This document shows, piece after piece, positions 22,987 to 33,513 of a stretch of DNA of 64,000 bases (positions are counted from its first letter, which is position 1; the number at the start of each line of letters is the position of its first letter). The stretch covers positions 128,501 to 192,500 of the forward strand of contig CAJNDS010000198.1 in NCBI GenBank assembly GCA_905221605.1, given 5' to 3'. This DNA comes from Symbiodinium natans. Its lineage: Eukaryota > Sar > Dinophyceae > Suessiales > Symbiodiniaceae. Both the position numbers and the translations under genes were made by a program. Below the pieces are notes generated by a model that saw only the letters and a program-made list of their open reading frames with translations, was not told the DNA's origin and searched no databases.

Positions 22987-23459
22987 TCACTGGGCCGGTG
23001 CTTCTAGCCGGCTGGTCGGAGCCATGGTTTGCTCCACCACCCTGCTGGGTGACACACAGCGATCGTGTGCCTTCCATGCGCTTCGGGAGCAGGCATCCAT
23101 CTTCCGGTCTTGTTTGGATTGGAGTCGCTCGAGCCCCGCACAAACAAGCCTTTCGGAAGCAGAGACGGACATGACATTCTGCGCAAGGTTTTGCTCTCTC
23201 TTGTTGGGGCACCGTGCGCAAGGACTCACTTTAGATCTTCTTCCTTGCGCAGTCTGTTGTGTGCCTTGTCAAGCAGCAAAAGAAACGATGGCGCAGCCAA
23301 GTACCTCACACACCTACGTGATGCCAATTGCTGGATTGCCAAAAAGCGAGGACCGGCGCCAAGGTCGACGCACCCTTTGAACACAAGGCTGGCGTTGATC
23401 AAGCTTTGCAAGGTCTGCACCTCGTGAGCAAGTGAAGCCACGCTGGAAACTGCTGTCAA
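22987..23459 (-). CDS. Possible gene fragment, unrecognised
   Basis: Two overlapping minus-strand frames (23459-23226, then 23229-22987) read like helical protein: a hydrophobic/Leu-rich part with many Ala and Arg, then a Lys/Arg-rich part. A splice or frame change near 23228 would join them. No motif is recognised and no splice signals are clear. Competing plus-strand frames of similar length exist, so this may be non-coding. Confidence 0.25.
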
Positions 23460-24029
23460 TGCTGAGTCTCCGAGTAAGCGAAATGTTCACAGGTTCAAGC
23501 ACAGAAAAGCAGTGAATGCAGGCTCGTTAGTGCCGACACGCACCGTGGATTTGCTCCGAGAGCATCTTACCTTGGCCTTTCCAGGTCCCCGAAGGGTCGC
23601 CAATCTTCGGAAAATCCCCATGTTTTTTCTACTTCTATTGAGCACAGGGTTTTTGAAGGCCCAAAATGGTTAGAAATCGCTAAGATTGGCCATTTTGCCA
23701 ATTTAAACGTTTGCTATTTGGGTTGCAAAACTTGGCTTGCTGCAGTCGACGTGTCAGGCAGTGCTTCCCTCCGCGTCAAGATAAAGAGCACGTGCCCAAC
23801 TTGAGGCTTCAGCAACAGGGCATGCGATGCATTGCCGCTAAACAAGACACTTTCTTGACAGCGAGCTGTTGCGACCTCACTCCGGGAGACGACATTTACA
23901 GTGAATTGGCCAAATCAACCTGTTGGGAGTTGCCTGTTCCTCGGTCCATGAAGTCAGCAACTCAGTTTGTTCATTCATGCACACACCCTGGTATTACTCT
24001 CTCTCCCTTATCTTCACGGGCTTATATTA

Positions 24030-24960
24030 TATTCACTAGCCCGTATTAAAACTACGTAGAGAGTGCATTATTTAAAAATATTATGAATATAATGAATGAG
24101 GCATGAACGAAGTACAGGAACAAAGTGAATGAATGCAGCATATTTTGTATTACTAATGAAATCTCATTTACAATCATATCCTTGTCCTTTGATCATAAAT
24201 TATTTTTGGAATATTGGTTTTTTATTAGGAATTAATATCTTATTATAAATTATTACAGGAATCTTCTTAGGTTTACATTATACATCAGATATTAATTCAG
24301 ATATTTTTCTTTTTTCTTTTCAATTAGAGAAATAACTATATTATGGATGGTGTTTACGTTATCTTCATTCTAATGGTGTATCATTTGTCTTTCTTTTTAT
24401 ATTTCTTCATCTTGGAAGAGCTATATCTTATGCTTCATATTTTTATAACCCAAATACTTGGTTTTCTGGAATTATTATTTACTTCTTCTGAATGGGAACA
24501 ACATTTATGGGTTATGTTTTACCTTTAGGACAAATGAGTTTATGAGGAGTTACAGTAATTACAAATTTATTATCTCCATTTAGAATATAAAATTTGCCGA
24601 GAGAACGAGAGCTCTTTTAATGCGTGATTTTGCGAATTAATAATTTATGGTGTAACCGCCGTCTCACTTCGTGCCTGTAATTTTACATGTAGTTTTCTTC
24701 GCTACAACTTTATTAATGGTGTAATTTGCGCACTCATTCTCTTATGCATTATGAAATTGCAACACAAGATAATAAATTTAATGAACACATGAAGCTAATA
24801 TTAATGCACTCACTGCGCTCATTTATAATTTACTTCTCCGGGCTAGCGAATATAGTCTCTGGACTCAATATGTACTGGATCGTGAACCTCATGTCTTCCT
24901 TCAAATCCTTTCAATCACATCCTTTATTACGTTCACCCGCGAGTTTACTTAGCTTTTGCG
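24030..24960. other. AT-rich block of mitochondrial character
   Basis: Base composition changes sharply from the surrounding GC-richer DNA to strongly AT-rich. It contains the cob-like segment (24156-24590). The right part (24591-24960) is also AT-rich, including 'actcaatatgtactggatcgtgaac' near 24860, which vaguely recalls a large-subunit rRNA fragment, but I cannot assign it. The composition and the cob piece together indicate a nuclear insertion of mitochondrial DNA (or a mis-joined mitochondrial contig). Confidence 0.6.
24156..24590 (+). pseudogene. cob: Nuclear copy of mitochondrial cytochrome b (5' part)
   Basis: From ATG at 24156 the frame reads as the N-terminal third of a dinoflagellate-type cytochrome b: start MKSHLQSYPCPL; then ITGIFLGLHYTSDIN; YYGWCLRYLHSNGVSFVFLF; LHLGRAISY; YFYNPNTWFSGIIIY; GQMSL...GVTVITNLLSPF. 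Four in-frame stops interrupt it (two TAA, two TGA); one TGA replaces an expected Trp. It ends at TAA 24588-24590 and lacks the rest of the protein (full cytochrome b is about 360-380 residues). In the mitochondrion the product is the core subunit of complex III. Here it cannot be expressed as such. Dinoflagellate mitochondrial genomes themselves carry many cob fragments, so an organellar misassembly is the main alternative. Confidence 0.8.
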
Positions 24961-25415
24961 GGATGTCTGTGTACGCCCCAAAATGTTCGACTGGAGACGG
25001 TGGTCCATGTTCATGCTCAGTGATGGATACTGCAGAAATTTTTCGAAGTTTGACTGCGGTGATCTCGCGAAATTAGAAGCGTGCCTTGGCTGTTGGTGAT
25101 TAGGGGTTGATTCTATCTTCGGTACTCTTCTTCTGTTTAAAATGTTTCTTGATGCTCACCCTGCTTTGCGGGGTGTGTGTGTGTGTGTGTGTCCACCCAG
25201 AACTGTCTGCGGTCCATGTTCTTGCCCTTCATTGGAAGTGAAATGGAGTTACATTCGAGCCTTGGCTTGTACTGGGTTCAAATCGTGGCACAGGGAGAGA
25301 CATTTGATTCTTCTTCGGTACTTCTTCTGTTATGCACCCTGCTTTACGGGGTGTGTGTGTGTGTGCCCACCCAGAAATTTACGACTGGGGACTGCGGTCC
25401 ATGTTGTTGGCCGTA
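24955..25415. repeat. Three diverged tandem copies with a (GT)n core
   Basis: Copies at about 24955-25030, 25105-25230 and 25300-25410 share 'ttc(g)gtac..cttcttctg', 'caccctgcttt.cggggtgtgtgtg', 'cacccagaa' and '(g)ctg.ggtccatgtt.tt'. Only the last two carry long GT runs (25169-25190 and 25351-25368). Period is about 190 bp. Confidence 0.65.
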
Positions 25416-26325
25416 TTGGGTAGAAGGCTTTGGGTGGACAGCGGAAGGATCTGAGATTTCAACATGTGACAAGCAATTTCGCAATCGTTGTGCCAGGGAC
25501 CATCCAGTTGCTATGTGCGATGGTCCAATGAAGCAACTGCGGATGTCAGGGTTGATCACTCGGGCGTACCTGCCAAAGGGACATAGTGTTTTTGACATCC
25601 TGTATCGTACAAGCCGTATATGGTTCAAGTTCTGTCATTTGATGATCTTTGCTGTACAAGCCCGAATGTCTTCTACCCTCAACAAATCGTTTACACCTTG
25701 GTCTGCATGGTAGGAAAATGCAACTCGGCTTGCGTTTTATGTATCCCGGCTGCATTCAGTGGCTCTCTCAAAAAGAACAAAGTTGAATGAAACAGAGAGT
25801 TTTGCTCAAATAAGCGTGTTTTTTTAGCACACAGCAGGAACATGTTGTGTAGAAAAGTGAGTGGAACAAATATGCCCCCATGTGCTTACAGATTCTGCTG
25901 GTTTCCGTGCTATCCTAGCCGGTGACGGGCGTTTCCAAACTACTCAAAAAGCCGCAAGACGGGGACCACACTCTGGATCCAGCTTCAGCTATGCCCATCT
26001 CTTCGTCTTTTTAGCTGGTCCTGTTGAACGTTGTCGTGATTGCTCGTGTTGGGAGGCCGTGAACTGCAGGCTGCTTCCAGATCACAGACCAGTAAGGAGC
26101 CGGAAGTGAGAAGTGTGGCATGACAGCTGCAAATGTTCAGAAAAATTCAGCACTTCCTGAATTCTTGGGCGCCACGTACCCCAAAGCATGCGCTTGTACC
26201 GTAGTTGGTCATGTCTTGTGCTGCAAACATGCTGCATTTTCAACCCAATGGTAGGAAGTCCAATTTTTCCAATCGCTGACAGCGCAGTTCCGAGTTAGGA
26301 AATCTTTGAAGGATCATGTTGAAGA

Positions 26326-28153
26326 ATGCAGTGCTTTGGCAAAAGCCCTAGGAGCTCTTTTCATCGAACGCTGTCAGTTTTGGGCTCGGTCATGCTGCAT
26401 GTTTGGTGGGCACTTGGGTTGTCCTTCTTGCCAAGTCATGGCAGCCGTGTCTTCCTCTGTGATCGCATCGATCCAATTCGAAACGGCACGCTGCCACGAG
26501 AATATGCCTTGCAGGGCATTCACATCCAGGTTGGTACAGGTATCTGGGACGAGAGGTTTCTGGCGTGGGATTCTGCAAAGGCGGCCTACGGAGGCCTGGA
26601 GGTTGACCTCCTCGACGAGTTGGCCAGGCGCGCCCGCTTTAGCTACTCGTTGGTGATGCACAACTGGACTCGGATCCTTAATTCGCATTCAAGACCCCAA
26701 TGCTCAAGTTCAATGTTGCGTTTCGGTGAAAAGGACGGGTGTGGACTGAGGACTCCAGGCGCCTGGCTCGACAAACTTGAGGAGTCCATCGTTCGCTTTG
26801 ATTTGGTCACATATGGTTACTGGTTCATCACACCCAAGCGTATGGCGAGAGGCGCCTTCAGCCCGTACGGATTCCTGGATGCCCAGTACTGGGCCGTGGT
26901 TATGCAAGAAGGACGGCCCGGCATCGACTTTGCTGAGATTTTCAGCTTCCTCACACCTTTCAGTGCCCCGGTGTGGTTCTGCTTCTTGGCCCTCACAGTT
27001 TTCACGGGCTTGATCTATCGCTTCCTGGAGGGAGCCCGGAATGTGGAAGATTTCCCAGATGGTGCGCAGGGCTGCTTCAAACGTAGAACCTACTTGCAGG
27101 CCATGGATTCTGTCTTCAAGGCATCAGGGCACATAACGGCTGCCGCGAGTTTTGCGCCCAAAACATGGGCGGGGAAGATCCTCATCATGTCGTGGACGTG
27201 GTGCATTGTTCTAATCTTGGCAGCTTACACGGCTAATCTCGCTTCTTTTTTGGTTGTGCAAGCAAAGAATCAGGCGCCTTTCAGTTCCCTGGCTGGTGCT
27301 GTTCTGAGGAGCAAGAAGGTTTGCGTTGCAGATGGATCCGCGGATCAGGACTGGTTCAGAGCAAATTTTCCCAGGTAACTTTGCTTCCACTTTAGGGTTT
27401 CATACGGATGCTTGAACGAGCAGCGGGCCCCAACGTAACATGATCCGAGAAGGGCTCTCCAACAGGGACGCCCAGTCTAGGGAAACCTTTAACTGTCAGC
27501 AAGCATGCTTCTTCTGCATGCAACCCACATGGCGCCCATCAGTGTTTAGGTATGAGAACTTGATGAGCTTTGACTCTGGTCCCGCTGATCGTGCGCAGCG
27601 ACTACAGGATGGCTCGTGCGATGTTGCCACGTTTGCAAGATTTGAATACGGTTTTCTGAAGCAGCTCAAGAGTGTGAACCCAGACTGCAACATGCAGACG
27701 GTGGGAGACCCCTTGCAAAGCATGAATGCCGGCTGGATGGTCCTTAACGATGTTGCAGCCTCGTGCACCATGCTGATTCGTGATGTCTTGGGCTTTTGGC
27801 TGCTTCAGATGGAGCTGGACGGGTCTTTGGGTGCTCTAGTCAAGAAGGCACTTCAGCCGGTAGAGCACTGTCCGGACTTTCTTGGTGAGTTGAACTCGGG
27901 AGCACACTCTGAACGGAACAGCCAGCTGAAGATCTCAAACATGTTGGGGATATTGAGTTTACATGCGGCAGGAGTTTGTACAGCATTGTTGTTTCATTAT
28001 CTTTCCAGTGCACCGACAGCGGTTCAGAAGACTTTGGAAAGGACAGGATCTTTCAACCGCATGCGCGTTAGACCCAAGAAAGACGACAACAGCGCAGACA
28101 TTGTCCATCACGGGGGTGCACCGGCGTGGTCTGAAGAGGGCGACCTCCGATGA
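26326..28153 (+). CDS. Ionotropic glutamate receptor-like ligand-gated channel
   Basis: Two exons, 26326-27374 and 27550-28153, joined across a 175-bp GT-AG intron (CCCAG|gtaact ... tttag|GTATGAG). The join restores one frame of 550 codons. Order (residues approximate): hydrophobic N-terminus 20-35 (signal-like); S1 ligand-binding half from about 60 (QGIHIQVGTGIWDERF); M1 211-233; re-entrant pore loop 260-272; M3 286-310 carrying AAYTANLASFLVVQ, the family's signature SYTANLAAF-type gate motif; S2 half in exon 2; M4 about 480-500. There is no amino-terminal domain, so it resembles short bacterial or protist receptors more than animal ones. By family it is a plasma-membrane cation channel opened by an amino acid-type ligand; ligand and ion selectivity cannot be read here. 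The C-terminal tail is basic. Confidence 0.85.
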
Positions 28154-28689
28154 CAGTGTTTCAGTTCTGGCAAAAAGACTTTTATCGATCGGTTTTTTGT
28201 GTGGACGCAACGGAAGAATAGCAATTGGCATTGCAGACTTCTTGGGCTTTGTTGAGCTGCGCACGCTCCTTATTACTGGAACGCCCGTTACCGTGGCAGG
28301 CAATGCAATAATTGGTTCAAGGCCCTCTTGTCGGATGGGTGTGTGCCAGATTCATGGCCCCTTACTTTGTGCGTTGTCATACAAATCCAATCCTTGTGCC
28401 AACTTGGTAAGAGTACGTACAGTGTACTTCCAAGTCTTTTGGATGCTGGTTAGAGTACCATGCGCGTGGTCACCTTGGTAAGGAGAAACAAGTCAAACAA
28501 GACTCGAAGAAATTTTCATCCTGACCTGGGTTGAGCTTGCGCCATTTGATTTACGCAAGTCGTGTCCTCAATCTGATCTTGCCTAGGGACCCCTTGCATT
28601 GCGGGCCCAAAACAGTTCAACCTAGACATTGGACTGTTTGGTTGTATTAGGAAGTCGAATTGCTTTTTATTCGTACATGGTTGGAATCC

Positions 28690-28733
28690 CCTGAATGTTG
28701 GCACATTCCCATGAATGTTGGCACATTCCCGGA
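28690..28733. repeat. Tandem duplication of about 20 bp
   Basis: 'tgaatgttggcacattccc' occurs twice, separated by one base. A simple local duplication downstream of the receptor gene. Confidence 0.8.
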
Positions 28734-28749
28734 CAGACCCGGGGAATCG

Positions 28750-29210
28750 GCCGGGCTAGTTTTGCATACTAGCTGCACGCTTAGCAGCAGCCGCTATCCC
28801 ATGACGCAGTTTCTCCAGCTCCCCAAATAGTGCACTCAGGCTTAGCACCAAGACCTTGCAGCAGTTTTGAGAGACACTGTACATTGAAGATGCATTCCAG
28901 ACACGCCGCCTATATCCCAGAACTAGCGCAAAGTGTGAGTGCCACAAGTCTTTTCAGGGGTTCTTGGCCCACATAACCAGCTGCTCGCTGGTGGAAGATA
29001 GTCGTTTCAATTTAAGCATCGACTTGCATTTATTGCAAGTTGTGCTTCGGCTGTACAGAGCTGTGATACCTCCCTGATCTTCCAGGTCACCGCTACACTT
29101 TTGCCCAGGTACATGCCAGACCCAGGGCGCATGGCACAAAACCGGTCTCGTGCATAGGCATATACAAATCCATTCACAGGGCTGACTACTGCTTTCACTT
29201 GCCATGAAAA
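28750..29210 (-). CDS. Possible minus-strand exons, unrecognised
   Basis: Two minus-strand segments, about 29200-29010 and 28945-28758, read like protein: the first has mixed aromatic and hydrophobic residues, the second an amphipathic Leu/Ala-rich helix ending at a stop near 28756. They lie in different frames. No start, splice site or family could be fixed. Non-coding is equally possible. Confidence 0.25.
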
Positions 29211-29224
29211 CTGCGCCGAACATC

Positions 29225-29470
29225 ACCTCGTGTTGCTCAATGTTCCTTGACATAGCATGCTCGAAACGTGCATGACAGGTTTCGTCGACTTTCTGATTGG
29301 TTGACACGGCATGCTTGAAACGTGCATGTCAAGCTTGGGCACTTGTCCTGTTCGTTGACGCAGCAAGTTCGAGTTATTGGTTGACACGGCAAGCTTGACG
29401 TGTACACGTCAAGTTTGTAGGCTTTTCCTTGAGGCAGCAAGATCGACACGCACGTGTCAAGCTTGACAGT
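29225..29470. repeat. Cluster of diverged palindromic repeats
   Basis: Four to five copies, spaced about 50-70 bp, of a unit resembling 'ttgacacggca(t/a)gcttga..cgtgcatgtcaagctt'. Each is roughly self-complementary. The copy at 29394-29413 (CTTGACGTGT/ACACGTCAAG) is a perfect 20-bp palindrome. No gene is seen within it. Confidence 0.7.
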
Positions 29471-29473
29471 TTG

Positions 29474-29705
29474 GGTGGGGGGGGTGGTTCAACGGTGGTT
29501 GCCTTGGAGCTCCGGCAGCAGACGTTCTTCCTGCACACCTTAGAAAAGAAATCAGGACGACGAATCCCCAGAAAGGGGCGACCTGGTGGCCGGCCTCCCA
29601 AGCTTGCCTCCGAAGGGGTGGGGGGGGGGGTGGAGCCCTTGACACGTGCTGGGAGGGGGGGGGGGAGGGCTGCGGTAGGGAGGGGGGGTGGTCGGGGAAG
29701 TGTTG
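29474..29705 (+). other. G-run-rich stretch with G-quadruplex potential
   Basis: Many runs of G (up to about 12) on the plus strand at 29474-29488, 29618-29632, 29650-29668 and 29678-29700. The spacing is compatible with G-quadruplexes. Long frames across this stretch are artefacts of the composition. Confidence 0.6.
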
Positions 29706-29916
29706 CAGGGGGGCAACGAGCAGCCAAGAGAAAGAAACAAGGAGAACAAACGAGATCGGCATAGAAGATCTCTGGCTGTGGGGAGTGAAGGAGCTGCCGG
29801 CCATTGAAGGACCACTGAATGGAGCAGCAACTTGCAGTCCTTGCATTCCTTGCAGTCATTCTGTTCAGCCGAGTCTTCGACGCCCGTTGCCCATTAGCCC
29901 TTGGCCCTTGCGAGCC

Positions 29917-30640
29917 ATGGAAAGCGCGAATTTTGCAGCATGGGCCTGGCTGACTGACCAATTGCTCCGAGTGCCCCTCAGCTTCCGGGAGAATGACCCT
30001 GAGCAAAGGCGAATCGATGCTCTCAGCAAAGACTTGGCGCTCTCAGCTGTCTATGCCAAGCAGCCTTGTCTGCGCAAGCAGGTGCTGCAGGCTGGTGGGC
30101 TGGGACGTTTGTGGAGAGCGTGCCATGAGGGTGCAGCACGGGGCAAGATGCCAACGGCGCCTCCGCAGTCCAGGCAGTCTTCCCACACTGTCGCCAGTGC
30201 TGACGCAATGTGGCAGCACCTCCTCACATGGACATCGGCAAGCTGGCCCAGCAGGACGTTGCCGCCTTGGGGATGAAGGCAGACGAAGGCTTGGGAAAGC
30301 ACCTGGCGTGGCGCTTGCAAGTGGGCCAAAGAGTCGGGCAGTGCTCCGAGCTGCGCCGGCGCATCCAGGGTGAGGGAGGGTTGTGTGCCGGGCTCAGTTG
30401 GGTCCAGGACGTGCGCGACGATCGATTGAAACTGTAAGAGATGATATGCGATTGCATGAGATGCATTGCGGGATTGTCTGAGACAGTACTGAGGCAACCT
30501 GTACCGAAAGGTCCTCCTGAGCCTCGCTGCGCGCCAGTTCCAGGGCCAGGCTGCGCAGGCGCGGCCGGTCTTCGTCGCCCCGGGCGCCGCGGACGCCTTG
30601 GAGCCGCTGGGCTCCGGCACGAGGACCCGCGTGGGTCACG
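29917..30640 (+). CDS. Possible multi-exon gene, unrecognised alpha-helical protein
   Basis: ATG at 29917 opens a helical, charged segment (to about 30145). A second segment from about 30200 continues in another frame (MDIGKLAQQDVAALGMKADE...) and ends at CATCCAG|gtgagg (donor at about 30369). A third, from about 30511 to 30640, follows CGAAAG and is Ala/Gln/Arg-rich. The reading across plausible splice sites is protein-like, but no motif or family is recognised and the 3' end is not defined (the sequence becomes GC-rich and repetitive after 30640). Confidence 0.4.
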
Positions 30641-32423
30641 CGGGGGTCGTGCCGACCCGCATGGGGGGTCACCGACCCTCTGGGGGGGTTGCAGAGCAGT
30701 CGAGCTGGTCATGTCTAGGCACGTGGTCGCGCAGGGCAGCCGGACACTTCACTCGATTGCCAGCTTGTCGTTTGTCGCCGTCAGGACTCCGGAGGTGTAC
30801 TTCGAGGCCCGCTGGTCCTGAGAGTTCTGCGTGAAGCGTTGGCCGTCGAAGCTTCGAACATGGAGGCTTTGCCAAAGCATACTGCAGCCTCACATGATTC
30901 ATAGCTAATGCCCCCGGCATGTTGTTATTTAGTACGTTCCGGGATACACTTAGGCAGCTATGGAGGTGTCTCCCATCTGCGTCTCTTTAGGTCCATGCTT
31001 CGCTGCATGTGCAGGCGGTGCAGGGATTGGATTTGGTGTACGGCTTCTGACGCTTGAGACACCTCCAAGCTGGGAAGCCCCCCCCCGTTTGAACCGAACC
31101 GCTTTGCCAGCTGCACGCTGGACAGCACAGCGGCGGCTCCTCTGTAATGGCTAGCCCCAAGCAACCTTGTGCCACGGCTACATCCCAACAGCAATGGATC
31201 GTGCTCTGACGACCTTCACTTGCTGGTGGCTTGAGGTCCTTGCGTAGGATGCCGATAGCTCTTTTCACTGCGTGGTTTGGGCCCATGCTGATGATGTAAA
31301 TCAGCACGGCGCTACCCAGCAGACGTTGGCACGACAGAATCCCGGAGGAGAAGCTTCATACAGATCTGTGCAAACAGTTAGCCACCCCGCCATGACCGAC
31401 GCACGTAAATGTACTTTAAAAGTTGCCAGCTGGCGAGCTCAACGCCTCTCCTCCCCTGCTTACTTGAGGTTTTGGGGAGCCATCTCTTTCTTTCGTATTA
31501 CAAGCTTCACTTATTTTGGAGAGTTAGCGCAACCGTCCCTCGTCGTCAACAAAGCTATGAAGACTCTCTTCCTCTTAATTTCGCATTGAGACTTGGAGAG
31601 AACTCTCCTTGGCCTAGTTGGAGCAGAGTCGGAAGGTTCCTGTTAGTTCATTGGCTAGAGGACCTCGCTTCTTGTCACCGTGTACGAGTAGATCGTACTT
31701 GTTATCAGAAACTGCGGAAGCGTCCCTCCTCTTTGGTGAGTACATCTGCGGCAGTTGGAAGAGCTCTCCGATCCATTTCATCTTTGGTGTTAGGAGCCAT
31801 GGCCTTCTTCAGCCCCGCATGTCTTTTTGGTATTGTTTGTTCGTATGTGAAGACAAGCGCCTCACCTCATCCTATTTATTACGAGTTCGAGGAACCATCT
31901 TATTGCATTGTATACTACAGGAGCTGTTTCTTCTTAAGAAATTCAGGAGTTCCGTTATGTCATACCAGTCAAATTCAAGGTGTGAGGGGCTCTCCCGCCC
32001 AAGTTTCGAGGACACTGGTTTGTTCGCAAGAGCATTAGACGCCCTGACCTGTGTTTCCATTCAAGAGTTAGACAAGCTCTCCCATTTTCTATCAAGTGCT
32101 GCGCAAGCTCTGGTCCTTTTGTCTTCTTGCGACGGCTAAGGGTGTTAAGAGCTTTCTGACTCCTAGGAAGAGAAGCCATCGGTCTTCGCTTTTCCCCCAG
32201 CGAGAGGCCTTTAAACCTTTGTCCGGAAGGCCTTTGGCCCTTGGTCCATTGGTCGGCTGCGAGCCTTATTTTCTTTAAAGTCTGTGCTGTTTGTGGCGGC
32301 TGAAAATGAGTTCCGAAGCGGTTGATACTAGTTAATCGACATGTAGTTGTTGGTAGCGTGAGACACTTTCTTGGGTTTGGGAATCTAGGGGTTCAAGGTT
32401 TTGGAATGTGAAAAGGCGCTGCA
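30641..32423. other. 1.8 kb without a convincing gene
   Basis: Open frames exist on both strands (the longest plus frame is about 31409-32038) but show Ser/Leu-rich, shadow-like composition with no domain or splice signals I trust. The 31.4-32.3 kb part is T-rich. Confidence 0.4.
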
Positions 32424-32794
32424 GGGTTTAGGGTTTAGGGTTTAGGGATTAGGTGGTCTTGGCCTTGCTAGCAGGGGCGCGGGGGGTGGGGGAGGTTCAA
32501 ATCGCCCCCAGAAGCCCCAAGAGATTTGACCTGCTTCCTTTCGAAGAGGTCGGCGGTTCTAGCATTCCCTTGCAAACCCTTACGCCCTAAGCCCTAAACC
32601 TTAAACCCTCAACCCCTAAACCCTGAACCCTAAACCCTAAACCCTAAATCCTAGGTTTGGGAATCTGGATGGCTCAAGTCCTTCTTGCGCAAGGCAACCC
32701 AAAGGCAATGTCCTGCCGCCACTTGGTAAATCCTAAACCCTAAACCCCAAACCCCAAACCCCAAACCCTAAACCCTAAACCCTAAACCCTAAAC
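32424..32794. repeat. Three interstitial telomere-like tracts in both orientations
   Basis: TTTAGGG units at 32424-32452, then degenerate CCCTAAA units at 32579-32655 and again at 32728-32794. The orientation flips between the first and the later two tracts, leaving about 125 bp between opposed arrays. Variants such as CCCCAAA and CCCTGAA are mixed in. Confidence 0.85.
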
Positions 32795-32942
32795 GCTGGG
32801 CCCAGCTTCAGTTTTTCCTTCGCCACCGCTGCTCCGGCTCCGGGCAGCTTCGCCCGACGACATCCGAGCCGCTCAACTTCACTCCCTGGCCTGATGGAGA
32901 GTGGGGGCTTATGAACCTAAGGGACCCCAAACACAGACCCTC

Positions 32943-32990
32943 CATATATATATATATATATATGCTACCCCCCCCCCAGTGACCTACCGT
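32943..32990 (-). repeat. (AT)n-C(n)-CAGTGACCTAC motif, left copy
   Basis: On the minus strand: GGTAGGTCACTG, a run of about 10 G, TAGC, then (AT)n of about 20 bp. The same string is found on the plus strand at 48727-48778, so the two copies are inverted relative to each other about 15.8 kb apart. An (AC)n run follows at 33017-33030. Confidence 0.8.
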
Positions 32991-33513
32991 TTTCGTGTGT
33001 TTTATCAGAAAAAATATCACACACACACACAGAGGCACACACATACGAAACGTGCACCTTTTCTCACTGTCTTATAGCGACGAGACGTAACTGCCCGAAA
33101 CACTGCCTTATAGAGTACCGCGTGAGAGCAGTGTGATCAGTGCGTGCAAGTATAGATGCCATGTGCACAGTTTGCAGGAATGAGACGCGTACCCCTTACT
33201 GCTTTCGCACGATACCCTTCAGGTACTCTGCCACCAGCTTACCTGTACACAGCCAGAGATCGTCTTTCCTGTGCCAATACTATTATTGGGCACTACGAAT
33301 CTGGGCAGCAAGCATGGTGGAGCCTGCCCTAACAGCGTTGTTGCGGCGAAGACGCTCCTTTATGAACCGCCAAGCTCTGTCTACGATTTGGGTTCCTGCC
33401 TTTGTCTTGAAAGCCCCTGGCTCAAGCTCCTTTTCCTTGTTGTGTGTGTGTGTGTGTGTGCGATAAACGGGGCCCCCGAGTCCTTCAACTGGCCTTTGTT
33501 TAACCGGGACTCC

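Noticed and set aside
29394-29413. Palindromic repeats as a CRISPR-like array
   Set aside because: Units are diverged, spacing irregular, no associated genes, and the genome is eukaryotic.
31409-32038. Plus-strand frame of 209 codons
   Set aside because: Ser/Leu/Cys-rich shadow-like reading with a competing overlapping frame; no domain.
32667-33427. TGGCTCAAG matches to the spliced-leader end (32667 and 33419)
   Set aside because: Only 9 bases each, expected by chance in a window this size.
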